From Actinomycetales bacterium (GTDB taxonomy: Bacteria > Actinomycetota > Actinomycetes > Actinomycetales > Dermabacteraceae): a stretch of DNA of 8,365 nucleotides. Below, piece after piece: positions 1-6,647 of the stretch (the stretch's first letter is position 1; every line of letters starts with the position of its first letter). Position numbers and translations under genes: made by a program. The stretch lies in the NCBI GenBank assembly GCA_012799425.1, contig JAAZLF010000240.1, forward strand, positions 1 through 8,365, given 5' to 3'. Below the pieces are notes generated by a model. That model was not told where the DNA came from. It saw only the letters and a program-made list of their open reading frames with translations, and made no database searches.

Positions 1-1
1 C

Positions 2-565
2 GCCACCGCGTCATCCACCGCAGCAGCCGCTCGCGACCTCGCGTCGATGAGCTCGGAGGAGGCCCACGGCCGCGCCGCCGTCTGCTCCCCGCTGGCCGCA
101 CAGCACTTCGGTCTCGAGGTGCTCGCCGAGGGCATCGAGGACTACGAGGGCGCGATCACCCGCTTCGTGCTCGTCACCCGCGAGGGTCGGATCCCCGCGC
201 GCACCGGTGCGGACAAGACCACGCTCGTCATCCAGCTGCCGCACAACCGCTCGGGCGCTCTTCTCGAGGCTCTCGAGATCCTCAGCTCCAACGGCGTGAA
301 CATGTCCCGGATCGAGTCCCGCCCCGTCGGCGACTTCCTGGGCCGCTACTCCTTCTCCCTCGACCTCGAGGGTCACATCGAGGATCGCCGCGTCGCCGCG
401 GCCCTGCGTTCCCTGCACCGGCTCTGCCCGGTCGTGCATTACCTCGGCTCCTATCCCCGGGCCGACGGGCAGAGCGCCGCAGTGCGCGAGGACTACGCCG
501 ACCACGCCTACGACGACGCGCGCGACTGGCTCGAGAGGCTGTCGGGGATGATCACCCCGACCTGA
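2..565 (+). CDS. pheA: Prephenate dehydratase, 3' part (5' end outside window)
   Basis: Prephenate dehydratase converts prephenate to phenylpyruvate, with loss of water and CO2, in cytoplasmic phenylalanine synthesis. The reading frame is open from base 2, so the gene starts upstream; the ATG at 47 is internal. The visible 187 residues hold the end of the catalytic domain: an Ala/Ser/Thr-rich stretch at fragment residues 1-10, the conserved AAVCSPLAAQHFGL region, and the catalytic TRF triplet (about residues 53-55). An ACT regulatory domain follows (from about residue 77), with the phenylalanine-binding signatures GALLEAL and IESRP. The ACT domain in this family gives feedback inhibition by phenylalanine. 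There is no chorismate mutase domain in the visible part. The gene ends with TGA, and a 107-base gap separates it from the stress-protein gene, so shared transcription is possible but not shown. The family assignment is confident; only the N-terminus is missing. Confidence 0.95.
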   Translation, partial: ATASSTAAAARDLASMSSEEAHGRAAVCSPLAAQHFGLEVLAEGIEDYEGAITRFVLVTREGRIPARTGADKTTLVIQLPHNRSGALLEALEILSSNGVNMSRIESRPVGDFLGRYSFSLDLEGHIEDRRVAAALRSLHRLCPVVHYLGSYPRADGQSAAVREDYADHAYDDARDWLERLSGMITPT

Positions 566-660
566 GTCCCGGTGCAGGCGGGCGCTGCAGGAGTACGGTG
601 GAGGTGGCGAGGATGGACTCGAGGACGGGGCGTCATCGTCGCCTGACCGGCAGCCCCGCG

Positions 661-666
661 AAGGGA
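661..666 (+). promoter_or_regulatory. Ribosome binding site of the universal stress protein gene
   Basis: AAGGGA lies 6 bases before the ATG at 673. It decides the start: the frame stays open upstream to a GTG at 598, but the 25 residues that would add are Arg/Gly-rich, unlike the Usp fold, and have no good ribosome binding site. Confidence 0.6.
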
Positions 667-672
667 AGCACC

Positions 673-1656
673 ATGAACTCCGACGGCCTCCACGAACACC
701 AGACGATCCCCTTCGATCCCGGCGTGCGCCGCCTCGGCGTCGCGGTCGGATTCGACGGGTCCCCGCACGCGGCCGCAGCGCTCGCGCACGGCGCCGCCAT
801 CGCCGCACGCCGCGGTGTGAAGCTCTCGGTCATCTCGACGTACCGCGCACCGCTCGACGTCTACTTCACCTACGCGGCGCTCCCGCCGGAGCCTGAGGCC
901 GAGGCGAAGAAGCGTGGGGCGCAGGCCGTGCTCGACGAGGCGGCGAAGCAGCTGGCCGACCATCCGGGCGAGGTCTCCTACCTGACCGCCGAGGGCGACT
1001 CCGTCGGAGCGCTCGTCGAAGCCTCCGGCAGCGCGCTGCTGATGGTCGTCGGCGCGCGCGGTCGCGGCGGCTTCCTCGGCCGGATCCTCGGCTCGGTCGC
1101 GGCCGAGCTGCCCGCCCACGCACGCTGCCCCGTGATCGTGGTGCCTTCCGACTCCGAGCACGCCGAGGGCCCGGTGGTCGTCGGCCTCGACGGCTCCCTC
1201 GCAGGGCGCCGAGCAGCGCTGCACGCGGCGCAGGCGGCCGTCGAACTCGGCACCTCGCTGCGGATGCTCGCCGCGCTGCAGGCACCGCGCAGCGGAGACT
1301 TCTGGGCCCCGGCGGTGCCCCCTGCCGTGACCGAGGCGGTGAAGCATCGGCGAGCCGAGGTCGAGGAAGCACTCGGGCTGGCCGTGAACTGGGTGAAGGA
1401 GCATGTGCCGAGCCTCGAGGTGACGGGAGAGGTGTTGGTGGGAGACCCTGCCGAGCTCCTCCACGAGGCCGGGCGCACCGCCCAGCTGGTCGTCGTCGGC
1501 TCCCGCGGCCGCGGCGCGGTGGCCAGCGCGCTGCTGGGTTCGGTCTCCCGCGCCACCCTGCACGGCGCCAAGAGCCCCGTCATGGTCGTGCCGCCGCTGG
1601 AGGACTCCCGCATGGAGGGCGTGCGGATCGCGCTCGACGGCGGCGTGGAGCCGTGA
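673..1656 (+). CDS. Universal stress protein with two tandem Usp domains
   Basis: This is a 327-residue cytoplasmic protein of the UspA superfamily, built from two Usp domains in tandem (about residues 20-150 and 160-305), the double-domain form common in actinobacteria. Both halves carry an intact ATP-binding signature G-x2-G-x9-G-S: G127, G130, G140-S141 in the first and G276, G279, G289-S290 in the second. Both therefore look like ATP-binding UspA-type domains rather than the non-binding type. Each half starts with a hydrophobic strand leading to an Asp-Gly-Ser motif (GFDGSP, GLDGSL), as usual. In this superfamily tandem proteins are linked to hypoxia, stationary phase and general stress; the exact role here is not visible. 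TACGGT at 594-599 could be its -10 box, but the matching -35 is poor. The next gene overlaps its stop codon, so the two are probably co-translated. Confidence 0.93.
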   Translation: MNSDGLHEHQTIPFDPGVRRLGVAVGFDGSPHAAAALAHGAAIAARRGVKLSVISTYRAPLDVYFTYAALPPEPEAEAKKRGAQAVLDEAAKQLADHPGEVSYLTAEGDSVGALVEASGSALLMVVGARGRGGFLGRILGSVAAELPAHARCPVIVVPSDSEHAEGPVVVGLDGSLAGRRAALHAAQAAVELGTSLRMLAALQAPRSGDFWAPAVPPAVTEAVKHRRAEVEEALGLAVNWVKEHVPSLEVTGEVLVGDPAELLHEAGRTAQLVVVGSRGRGAVASALLGSVSRATLHGAKSPVMVVPPLEDSRMEGVRIALDGGVEP

Positions 1657-2177
1657 GGGACCGTGCGCGTGTGTGCGCTGTCGGCGAGCGGCTGATCATC
1701 CCCCTGCCGCAGGAGGTCAGCGACCAGCTGCCCTCTCGTGGGCAGGTCGCCGCCGTCGCCGAGCTGGACGGCCACCGGTTCCGCACCGTCATCGAGCCCG
1801 ACGGGCGCAAGGGCCACTGGCTGCGTGTCGACGATGAGCTGCGACAGAGGCTGGATCTCGCGGAGGGCACGGAGGTCGATCTCGACCTCACTCCCACGAA
1901 GGCCTGGCCGGAGCCGGAGATCCCGCAGGACCTCGGCAGCGCGCTCGCCACGGCCGATGACCTCGACGGGACCTGGGCATCGATCACTCCGATGGCGCGC
2001 TGGGAGTGGGTGCGCTGGGTGGGGGCGACCCGCAATCCGGATACCCGGGCCCGCCGCGTCGAGGCCTCGATCGACAAGCTGCGCGGTGGCAGGCGCAGGC
2101 CCTGCTGCTTCGACCTGTCCTCCTGCACGGATCCGGAGCTCGCCCGCAGCGGCAAGCTGATCGAGCCCGACCTCTGA
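1653..2177 (+). CDS. DUF1905 / YdeI-OmdA family protein
   Basis: A 174-residue protein with the two-part layout of the DUF1905 plus YdeI/OmdA (bacteriocin-protection-like) family. The N-terminal part (about residues 10-80) is a small beta-rich DUF1905 domain: IPLPQEV, then GHRFRTVIEPDGRKGHWLRV, then the LAEGTEVDLDL strand. The C-terminal part (about residues 88-155) is helical, with LARxxWVRW-like and TRARRVEASIDKL segments typical of the YdeI family, and ends in a RRRPCCFD motif with adjacent cysteines C151-C152; a further Cys is at 158. No enzyme activity is established for the family, and I infer none. The GTG start at 1653 overlaps the TGA of the stress-protein gene (GTGA), suggesting translational coupling. 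An alternative in-frame GTG at 1671 has GAGGGA 10 bases upstream, so the start is uncertain by six residues. The gene is convergent with the lipid kinase, with a 17-base gap. Confidence 0.85.
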   Translation: MRDRARVCAVGERLIIPLPQEVSDQLPSRGQVAAVAELDGHRFRTVIEPDGRKGHWLRVDDELRQRLDLAEGTEVDLDLTPTKAWPEPEIPQDLGSALATADDLDGTWASITPMARWEWVRWVGATRNPDTRARRVEASIDKLRGGRRRPCCFDLSSCTDPELARSGKLIEPDL

Positions 2178-2194
2178 GCGGTGCCGGAACGGGC

Positions 2195-3358
2195 CTAGGG
2201 CTGTGAGGGGTCCGTGCCCTCCGGCACCCGCAGGCGCAGCACGCCCGGATCGACCGTGGCGATCAGGTGGGTGGCCTCGGCGTCCGTGTCGCCGTCGAGC
2301 TGCACGGGCTGCGCCTTGGTGGTCGTCACCCGGATGCCGGGTGTCAGGTAGCGCTCCATCGTGGACAGCTTCGGCCCGTACCTCGGAACGAGCCTCGGGT
2401 TGACGACCTGCGCGGCGACCTGGCTGAATCCTGCCGCCCCGCGCCATCCGGCGACCACCACCTCGAGGCGGCCATTGTCGATGGTCGCATCCGGCATCAG
2501 CACGAAACCACCGGGGAGCCGGCCCACGTTCCCCAGCAGCACCGTGCGCGCCTTGTGCGCGTGGCGGGTGTCGTCGGGCAGCTGGACCACCACGTCCACC
2601 GAGCGGCCCAGGATCGTGCGGATCCCGCCGAAGATGTATGCGATCCACCCGATCCGCTTCTTCATCTTCGGATCGGTGTAGCCGATCATCTCGGCATCCG
2701 CACCGAACCCGGCGATGACCAGGAAGATCTGCCGCGGCGCGGAGCGGGCTGCGGCCGCGGAGCCGCCGGTGCGCAGCCAGCCCACGTCGACCTGGTGGTC
2801 GGAGCCGGTCAATGCCGCGACCATCGCGGCCGATGGGTCCTCGAGCGGGATGTCGACGTTGCGGGCCAGCAGATTGCCGGTCCCGGCGGGGATGACCCCC
2901 ATCCGGGTGTCGGTGCCGGCGAGCACCGAGGCGACCATGCGCACGGTCCCGTCACCCCCCGCGGCCATGACCAGGTCCGCGCCGTCCTCGACGGCCTGCC
3001 GGGCCTGCCCCTCGCCGGGATCGTCGATCGTGGTCTCGTAGAAGACGGTCTCGGCCCCCTCGATCCGCTCGACCACCTCGGTGATGCTGCGGCGGAACGA
3101 CTCCGTCCCCTCGAACTTCGAGGGGTTCAGCACCACCGCGACCCGGCGCAGCCGCCCGTCGTCCCCGTGCTCGTCCTCGTGCTGCGGGGCATCGGCCTCC
3201 ACCTCGTGCGGGCCGAGCTGAGCCTCCGCGGCCGCACGCAGCTCGTTGAGCTCGCGGCGGTGGCGCCCGAGCCTGCGCAGCACCATCACCAGCAGGCCGA
3301 CGGTGACGACGGTGGTGACCACCGAGGCGATGCTCAGCAGCAGCAGAGTGAGGTCCAT
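2195..3358 (-). CDS. Membrane-anchored diacylglycerol/sphingosine kinase-like lipid kinase (DagK family)
   Basis: A 387-residue protein of the DAGK/LCB5/YegS family, which transfers the ATP gamma-phosphate to a lipid hydroxyl such as that of diacylglycerol. Residues 3-27 form one hydrophobic helix followed by basic residues (RRLGRHRR), a likely single-pass anchor with the enzyme in the cytoplasm. A variable linker rich in His, Asp and Glu covers residues 49-68. The catalytic domain begins near residue 72 and has the family motifs in order: NPSK (78-81), GGDGT (134-138) for nucleotide, PAGTGN (157-162), GFGAD (217-221), and LDGD (354-357) in the C-terminal beta-sandwich domain. The ATG at 3358 is chosen because the hydrophobic helix begins there and a -10 box lies exactly 6 bases upstream; the 35 residues available further upstream run into serS. 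The true substrate (diacylglycerol or another lipid) cannot be read from the sequence. Divergent from serS, probably leaderless. Confidence 0.93.
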   Translation of the reverse strand: MDLTLLLLSIASVVTTVVTVGLLVMVLRRLGRHRRELNELRAAAEAQLGPHEVEADAPQHEDEHGDDGRLRRVAVVLNPSKFEGTESFRRSITEVVERIEGAETVFYETTIDDPGEGQARQAVEDGADLVMAAGGDGTVRMVASVLAGTDTRMGVIPAGTGNLLARNVDIPLEDPSAAMVAALTGSDHQVDVGWLRTGGSAAAARSAPRQIFLVIAGFGADAEMIGYTDPKMKKRIGWIAYIFGGIRTILGRSVDVVVQLPDDTRHAHKARTVLLGNVGRLPGGFVLMPDATIDNGRLEVVVAGWRGAAGFSQVAAQVVNPRLVPRYGPKLSTMERYLTPGIRVTTTKAQPVQLDGDTDAEATHLIATVDPGVLRLRVPEGTDPSQP

Positions 3359-3364
3359 TCCGTC

Positions 3365-3370
3365 AGGGTA
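3365..3370 (-). promoter_or_regulatory. Predicted -10 box of the lipid kinase gene (leaderless)
   Basis: On the minus strand TACCCT fits the actinobacterial TAnnnT -10 consensus and is followed by 6 bases and the ATG at 3358. This spacing puts transcription start at the A of the start codon. No ribosome binding site fits: the only purine-rich run (GACGGA) touches the ATG. The -35 position (3393-3388, GTACCT) is a poor match. Confidence 0.6.
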
Positions 3371-3390
3371 CTGGCGCGCGCATGCGCAGG

Positions 3391-3396
3391 TACCCT
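3391..3396 (+). promoter_or_regulatory. Predicted -10 box of serS (leaderless)
   Basis: TACCCT, 6 bases, then the serS ATG at 3403, the same spacing as on the other strand. GGAG at 3397-3400 is only 2 bases from the ATG, too close for normal ribosome binding-site use, so a leaderless mRNA is the simplest reading. The -35 position (3368-3373, GTACTG) is poor and overlaps the other gene's -10 box. Confidence 0.6.
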
Positions 3397-3402
3397 GGAG
3401 CA

Positions 3403-4674
3403 ATGATCGATCTGCGGCTCCTGCGCGAGAACCCCGACGTCGTCCGTGAAGCACAGCGTGCACGCCGACGCGACCCCTCCACCGTCGACGCGGTGCTCGA
3501 GGCGGATTCGCGCTGGCGCGAGACCACCGCGGCCTTCGAATCCTCTCGCGCCGCGCAGAAGGCCTTCGGCAAGAAGGTCGCCCAGGCCAAGGGCGAGGAG
3601 AAGCAGGCGCTGCTGGCCGAGGTCAAGCAGCTCGCCGCCGATGTGAAGCGCCTCGAGGCGGAGGCCGAGGAGGCGCTCAGCGCCCGCGACACCGCGCTGC
3701 GCGGGATCCCGAACCTCGCCGAGGGCGCCCCCGCCGGGCTCGAGGACGACTTCGTGCTGCGTGAGACCGTGGGCGAGGTCCCGCAGTTCGACCACCCGGT
3801 CAAGGACCACCTGGAGATCGCCGAGGGGCTGCGCGCGATCGACATGGCGCGCGGTGCGAAGGTCTCCGGTGCACGCTTCTACTTCCTGCGCGGCGTGGGC
3901 GCACAGCTCGAGCTCGCGATCCTGAATTCCGCGATCGACCAGGCCACCCGTGCCGGGTTCACCCCGATGATCACTCCCACCCTGGTGCTCCCGGACGCGA
4001 TGGAGGGCACCGGCTTCCTCGGCGAGCACGCCGACGAGGTCTATCACCTCGACAAGGACGACGACCTGTACCTCGTCGGCACCAGCGAGGTGGCGCTCGC
4101 CGGCTACCACAAGGACGAGGTCATCGACCTCTCGGACGGCCCGATCCGCTACGCGGGCTGGAGCGCCTGCTACCGCCGGGAGGCGGGCAGCTACGGCCGG
4201 GACACCCGCGGCATCATCCGCGTGCACCAGTTCCACAAGGTGGAGATGTTCTCCTACTGCCGCATCGAGGACTCCTACGAGGAGCACGAGCGGCTGCTGG
4301 ACTGGGAGCGGGAGATGATGGCGCGCATCGACGTGCCCTACCGCATCATCGACACCGCCGCCGGCGATCTCGGCACCTCCGCCGCGCGAAAGTTCGACTG
4401 CGAGGCGTGGATGCCGAGCCAGGAGACGTACCGCGAGCTGACCTCCACCTCGAACACCACCCAGTTCCAGGCGCGCCGGCTGAACATCCGCGAGCGCACC
4501 GAGACCGGGCTGCGTCCGGTCGCGACCCTCAACGGCACCCTCGGCACCACCCGCTTCATCGCGGCGATCCTCGAGAACCACCAGCTCCCCGACGGGTCGG
4601 TGGTGGTCCCCGAGGGGCTGCGTCCCTACCTCGGCGGTCGCGAGACCTTCGAGGTCGTGGGGGGCGCCGCCTGA
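3403..4674 (+). CDS. serS: Serine--tRNA ligase (seryl-tRNA synthetase)
   Basis: This cytoplasmic class II aminoacyl-tRNA synthetase charges tRNA-Ser (and tRNA-Sec where present) with serine using ATP. It has 423 residues, the usual bacterial length. It starts [12 protein letters not shown], the standard N-terminus, so the ATG at 3382 seven codons upstream is rejected. Residues about 27-100 form the long Lys/Glu/Ala-rich coiled-coil arm that binds the long variable arm of tRNA-Ser. The catalytic core follows: class II motif 1 region ending in TPMITPTLV, the TSE serine-binding motif (227-229), motif 2 with YRRE (257-260) and the loop running to FHKVEMF, and motif 3 with TTRF (arginine 384) followed by AAILENHQ and EGLRPYLGG. 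No T-box or attenuator is visible; the leader is predicted to be absent. The gene is essential in bacteria, so its promoter sharing with the lipid kinase gene is of interest. Confidence 0.98.
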   Translation: MIDLRLLRENPDVVREAQRARRRDPSTVDAVLEADSRWRETTAAFESSRAAQKAFGKKVAQAKGEEKQALLAEVKQLAADVKRLEAEAEEALSARDTALRGIPNLAEGAPAGLEDDFVLRETVGEVPQFDHPVKDHLEIAEGLRAIDMARGAKVSGARFYFLRGVGAQLELAILNSAIDQATRAGFTPMITPTLVLPDAMEGTGFLGEHADEVYHLDKDDDLYLVGTSEVALAGYHKDEVIDLSDGPIRYAGWSACYRREAGSYGRDTRGIIRVHQFHKVEMFSYCRIEDSYEEHERLLDWEREMMARIDVPYRIIDTAAGDLGTSAARKFDCEAWMPSQETYRELTSTSNTTQFQARRLNIRERTETGLRPVATLNGTLGTTRFIAAILENHQLPDGSVVVPEGLRPYLGGRETFEVVGGAA

Positions 4675-4755
4675 GATGCCTGCTCCTCGACCCCTGCGCC
4701 GCCTGCTCGAGGCGCTTCGTCACCGCCGGTTCACCCGTTCGTCGGGCGGCGATGC

Positions 4756-4761
4756 CAGACT
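4756..4761 (+). promoter_or_regulatory. Possible -10 box of the HAD phosphatase gene
   Basis: CAGACT lies 7 bases before the ATG at 4769. It departs from TAnnnT at the first base only. A start of transcription at or next to the ATG would again be leaderless. The evidence is weak, and transcription reading on from serS is an alternative. Confidence 0.3.
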
Positions 4762-4768
4762 GGCGGGC

Positions 4769-5635
4769 ATGACCACCTCCGCCGCCACCACCGACCGCGA
4801 GGCGACCAGAGCGCGCCTGCACGAGCACCTCGACGGCCTCGCCGACCAGCGCCTGCTGATCGGGCTCGACGTCGACGGCACACTCGTCGACCACGACGGG
4901 GTGATGAGTCCCGAGATGCACGAGGTGCTGCAGCGCACGGCGGAGGCGCATACCGTCGTCATCGCCACTGGGCGCTCCCTCGGCGCGACGCTGCCGATCG
5001 TCGAGGTCGCCGGGGTCACGCGCGGCTACGCGGTGTGCTCCAACGGGGCGGTCACCGTCGAGATGGATCCGGAGGCCGAGGGCGGATACCGCATCATCGA
5101 CACGCAGATCTTCCAACCCGGCCACGCCCTGGCGACCCTTCGCGAGGTCGCACCCGATGCGCACTACGCCGTCGAGATGGCCGACGGGACCTTCCGCTCC
5201 ACCACCGGTTTCCAGGACTCGAGCTTCGGGGTCGAGGCGATCGAGAGCGATCTCGACGACCTGATGGGCCTCGAGGCGGTGCGTGTGGTGGTGCACGTAC
5301 CGGACCTCACGCCGCAGGAGTTCTCCAAGGTCATCGCCGAATCCGGGGTCCACGGCGTGGAGTACTCGATCGGCTGGACGGCGTGGCTCGACATGGCCGC
5401 CCCCGGGATCTCCAAGGCCAGCGCGCTCGAGGCGCTGCGCGAGAAGCTCGAGATCGACGGCGCCCACACGGTCGCCGTCGGCGACGGCTTCAACGACGTC
5501 GAGATGCTCACCTGGGCCGGGGCAGGCGTGGCCATGGGCCAGGCCCCGCAGGGCGTGAAGGACGTCGCGGACGTCGTCACCGACTCGATCTACGAGGACG
5601 GCACCGTGCTGGTGCTGGAGAAGCTGCTGGGCTGA
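4769..5635 (+). CDS. Cof-type HAD-IIB family phosphatase
   Basis: A 288-residue cytoplasmic haloacid-dehalogenase-like hydrolase with the four HAD motifs: I, DVDGT (D34 nucleophile, D36 acid/base); II, the Thr of ATGRS (T67); III, the Lys of SKASAL (K216); IV, GDGFNDVEM (D239, D243, Mg2+ ligands). SNGA (91-94) and a C2-type cap between motifs II and III place it in the Cof/HAD-IIB group, whose members dephosphorylate sugar phosphates, FMN or pyridoxal phosphate. The substrate cannot be deduced. The chosen ATG at 4769 leaves a 26-residue polar N-terminal extension before the first strand. The frame is also open from an ATG at 4676, right after the serS stop, but the 31 extra residues are Arg-rich and look untranslated. 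The gap to serS is 94 bases; the 3' end faces the quinone oxidoreductase gene with 23 bases between. Confidence 0.92.
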   Translation: MTTSAATTDREATRARLHEHLDGLADQRLLIGLDVDGTLVDHDGVMSPEMHEVLQRTAEAHTVVIATGRSLGATLPIVEVAGVTRGYAVCSNGAVTVEMDPEAEGGYRIIDTQIFQPGHALATLREVAPDAHYAVEMADGTFRSTTGFQDSSFGVEAIESDLDDLMGLEAVRVVVHVPDLTPQEFSKVIAESGVHGVEYSIGWTAWLDMAAPGISKASALEALREKLEIDGAHTVAVGDGFNDVEMLTWAGAGVAMGQAPQGVKDVADVVTDSIYEDGTVLVLEKLLG

Positions 5636-5648
5636 TCTCCCGTGCGGT

Positions 5649-5670
5649 CCGCAGTCCGTCAGGCCTGCGG
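5649..5670. terminator. Possible weak hairpin between convergent genes
   Basis: CCGCAG (5649-5654) and CTGCGG (5665-5670) could form a 6-bp GC-rich stem with a 10-base loop, spanning the stop codon of the minus-strand oxidoreductase at the point where two genes converge. It has no T-run on either side, so it is at best a weak or factor-assisted terminator. Confidence 0.25.
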
Positions 5671-6645
5671 TGCGCGGCGCCGGCGGCCGCGGCCCGAGTT
5701 GCTCGGCGGCTTCGCGACCTCGAGGATCACCTTGCCCAGGTGGCCGCCCTCGCGCAGCACGGTATGCGCCTCCTCCGCGCGCTCGAGGGGGAAGCGGCCG
5801 TGGATCGGCACCTGCAGCTCCCCGGAGGCCAGCAGCGGCCAGACGAGGTATCGGGTCGCCTCGAGGATCCCGCGCTTCATCTCCACCGGGCGCGAGCGCA
5901 GCGTGGTGCCGATGACCCTGCCGCGCTTGCTCATCAGCAGACCGATCGGCAGCTCGCCGCTCGCCCCGCCGAGCGTGCCGATGATCACCAGGCGCCCGTT
6001 CTCCCGCAGCATCTTCACATGCTCCGGGAGCGACTGACCTCCCACCACGTCGAGGATGACGTCCGCGCCGCCGGTCTCGCGGACCGCCTCGAGCAGATCG
6101 GTGGTGCGCCGGTTCCAGGCCATGTCCGCGCCGAGGTCGCGGGCGGTCGCGACCGCCTCGTCGGAGCCGACGGTGGTGAGCACGCGAGCCCCCAGGTGCC
6201 GTGCGATCTGGATGGCGACGCTGCCGATCCCTCCCGTGCCGCCCTGGATCAGGATCGTCTCGCCCTCGTGCAGACCCGCCTCGAGCACCAGGTTCGAGAT
6301 GACGGTCGCGGCCACCTCGACCACGCCCGCCGCCTCGATCATGCCCATGTCGTCCGGGACCGGGAGCAGCAGATCCTCGGGCACCGCGACGACCTCCGCG
6401 TAACCGCCGCCCGCGAGCAGCGCCACCACCTTCTCACCGGTGTCGCGCCGGTACCCGGAGATCTCCAGGCCCGGCAGCTCGGAGGCGCCCGGGGGCGGGG
6501 GATACTGGCCCGCGGTCTGGGCGAGGTCTGCACGGTTCACGCCGGCGGCGACCACATCGATCAGAACCTCGCCGGGGGAGGGGACCGGTTCCGGCAGCTC
6601 GGCGAGCTCGAGGCGGTGGTCCTCGGTGATGGTCATGGCGCGCAT
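5659..6645 (-). CDS. PIG3-type NAD(P)H quinone oxidoreductase (MDR superfamily)
   Basis: A 328-residue medium-chain dehydrogenase/reductase of the zinc-free quinone oxidoreductase branch, closest by motifs to the PIG3 family. The GroES-like part (about 1-115) has GVNRADLAQTAGQYPPPPGAS (35-55) and LPGLEISG, characteristic of PIG3. The Rossmann domain has GGTGGIGSVA (135-144), the dinucleotide-binding loop, and GRLVIIGTLGG further on. There are no zinc-ligand cysteines. Such enzymes reduce quinones or enones with NADPH in the cytoplasm; the natural substrate is unknown. The start MRAMTITE at 6645 is preferred over the ATG at 6636 because MRA is the usual family N-terminus. The start comes 2 bases after the stop of the upstream reductase (TGACCATG), and GGAGGT lies 12 bases upstream inside that gene, so translation is probably coupled. 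The C-terminus (313-328) is an unusual basic tail. Confidence 0.92.
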   Translation of the reverse strand: MRAMTITEDHRLELAELPEPVPSPGEVLIDVVAAGVNRADLAQTAGQYPPPPGASELPGLEISGYRRDTGEKVVALLAGGGYAEVVAVPEDLLLPVPDDMGMIEAAGVVEVAATVISNLVLEAGLHEGETILIQGGTGGIGSVAIQIARHLGARVLTTVGSDEAVATARDLGADMAWNRRTTDLLEAVRETGGADVILDVVGGQSLPEHVKMLRENGRLVIIGTLGGASGELPIGLLMSKRGRVIGTTLRSRPVEMKRGILEATRYLVWPLLASGELQVPIHGRFPLERAEEAHTVLREGGHLGKVILEVAKPPSNSGRGRRRRAPQA

Positions 6646-6647
6646 GG

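Larger units (their letters stand above)
3364..3397. repeat. Inverted repeat holding both divergent -10 boxes
   Basis: CAGGGTAC (3364-3371) and GTACCCTG (3390-3397) are perfect 8-base inverted copies separated by 18 bases. Each arm contains the -10 box TACCCT of one of the two divergent genes. Inside, GCGCATGCGC (3378-3387) is a perfect 10-base palindrome whose centre is 2 bases off the outer one. The repeat may simply be two copies of the same promoter element in opposite directions, or also a binding site for a dimeric regulator. Confidence 0.75.

Noticed and set aside
573..589. Hairpin TGCAG-N7-CTGCA after pheA as a terminator
   Set aside because: The stem is only 5 bp, with no T-run, and the GC content makes such stems common.
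978..2648. A 556-residue minus-strand open frame across the stress-protein and YdeI-like genes
   Set aside because: Low-complexity Arg/Pro/Ala/Ser composition and overlap with three well-supported genes show it is an artefact of high GC content.
3364..3397. The dyad before serS as a T-box or attenuator
   Set aside because: It overlaps the -10 boxes, so most of it would not be transcribed from the predicted start, and no T-box features (specifier loop, conserved T-box sequence) are present.
3382..3402. Upstream ATG of serS adding seven residues
   Set aside because: The extension MRRYPGA is not part of the family's [10 protein letters not shown] start and would place the start inside the promoter region.
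2267..3406. A 379-residue plus-strand open frame opposite the lipid kinase
   Set aside because: It lies fully antisense to the lipid kinase, has no motif, and would end inside serS.
3334..4581. A 415-residue open frame antisense to serS
   Set aside because: It is a GC-rich shadow of serS (Val/Leu/Gly/Arg/Glu/Ala-rich, no recognisable domain); the serS frame has full-length class II synthetase motifs.
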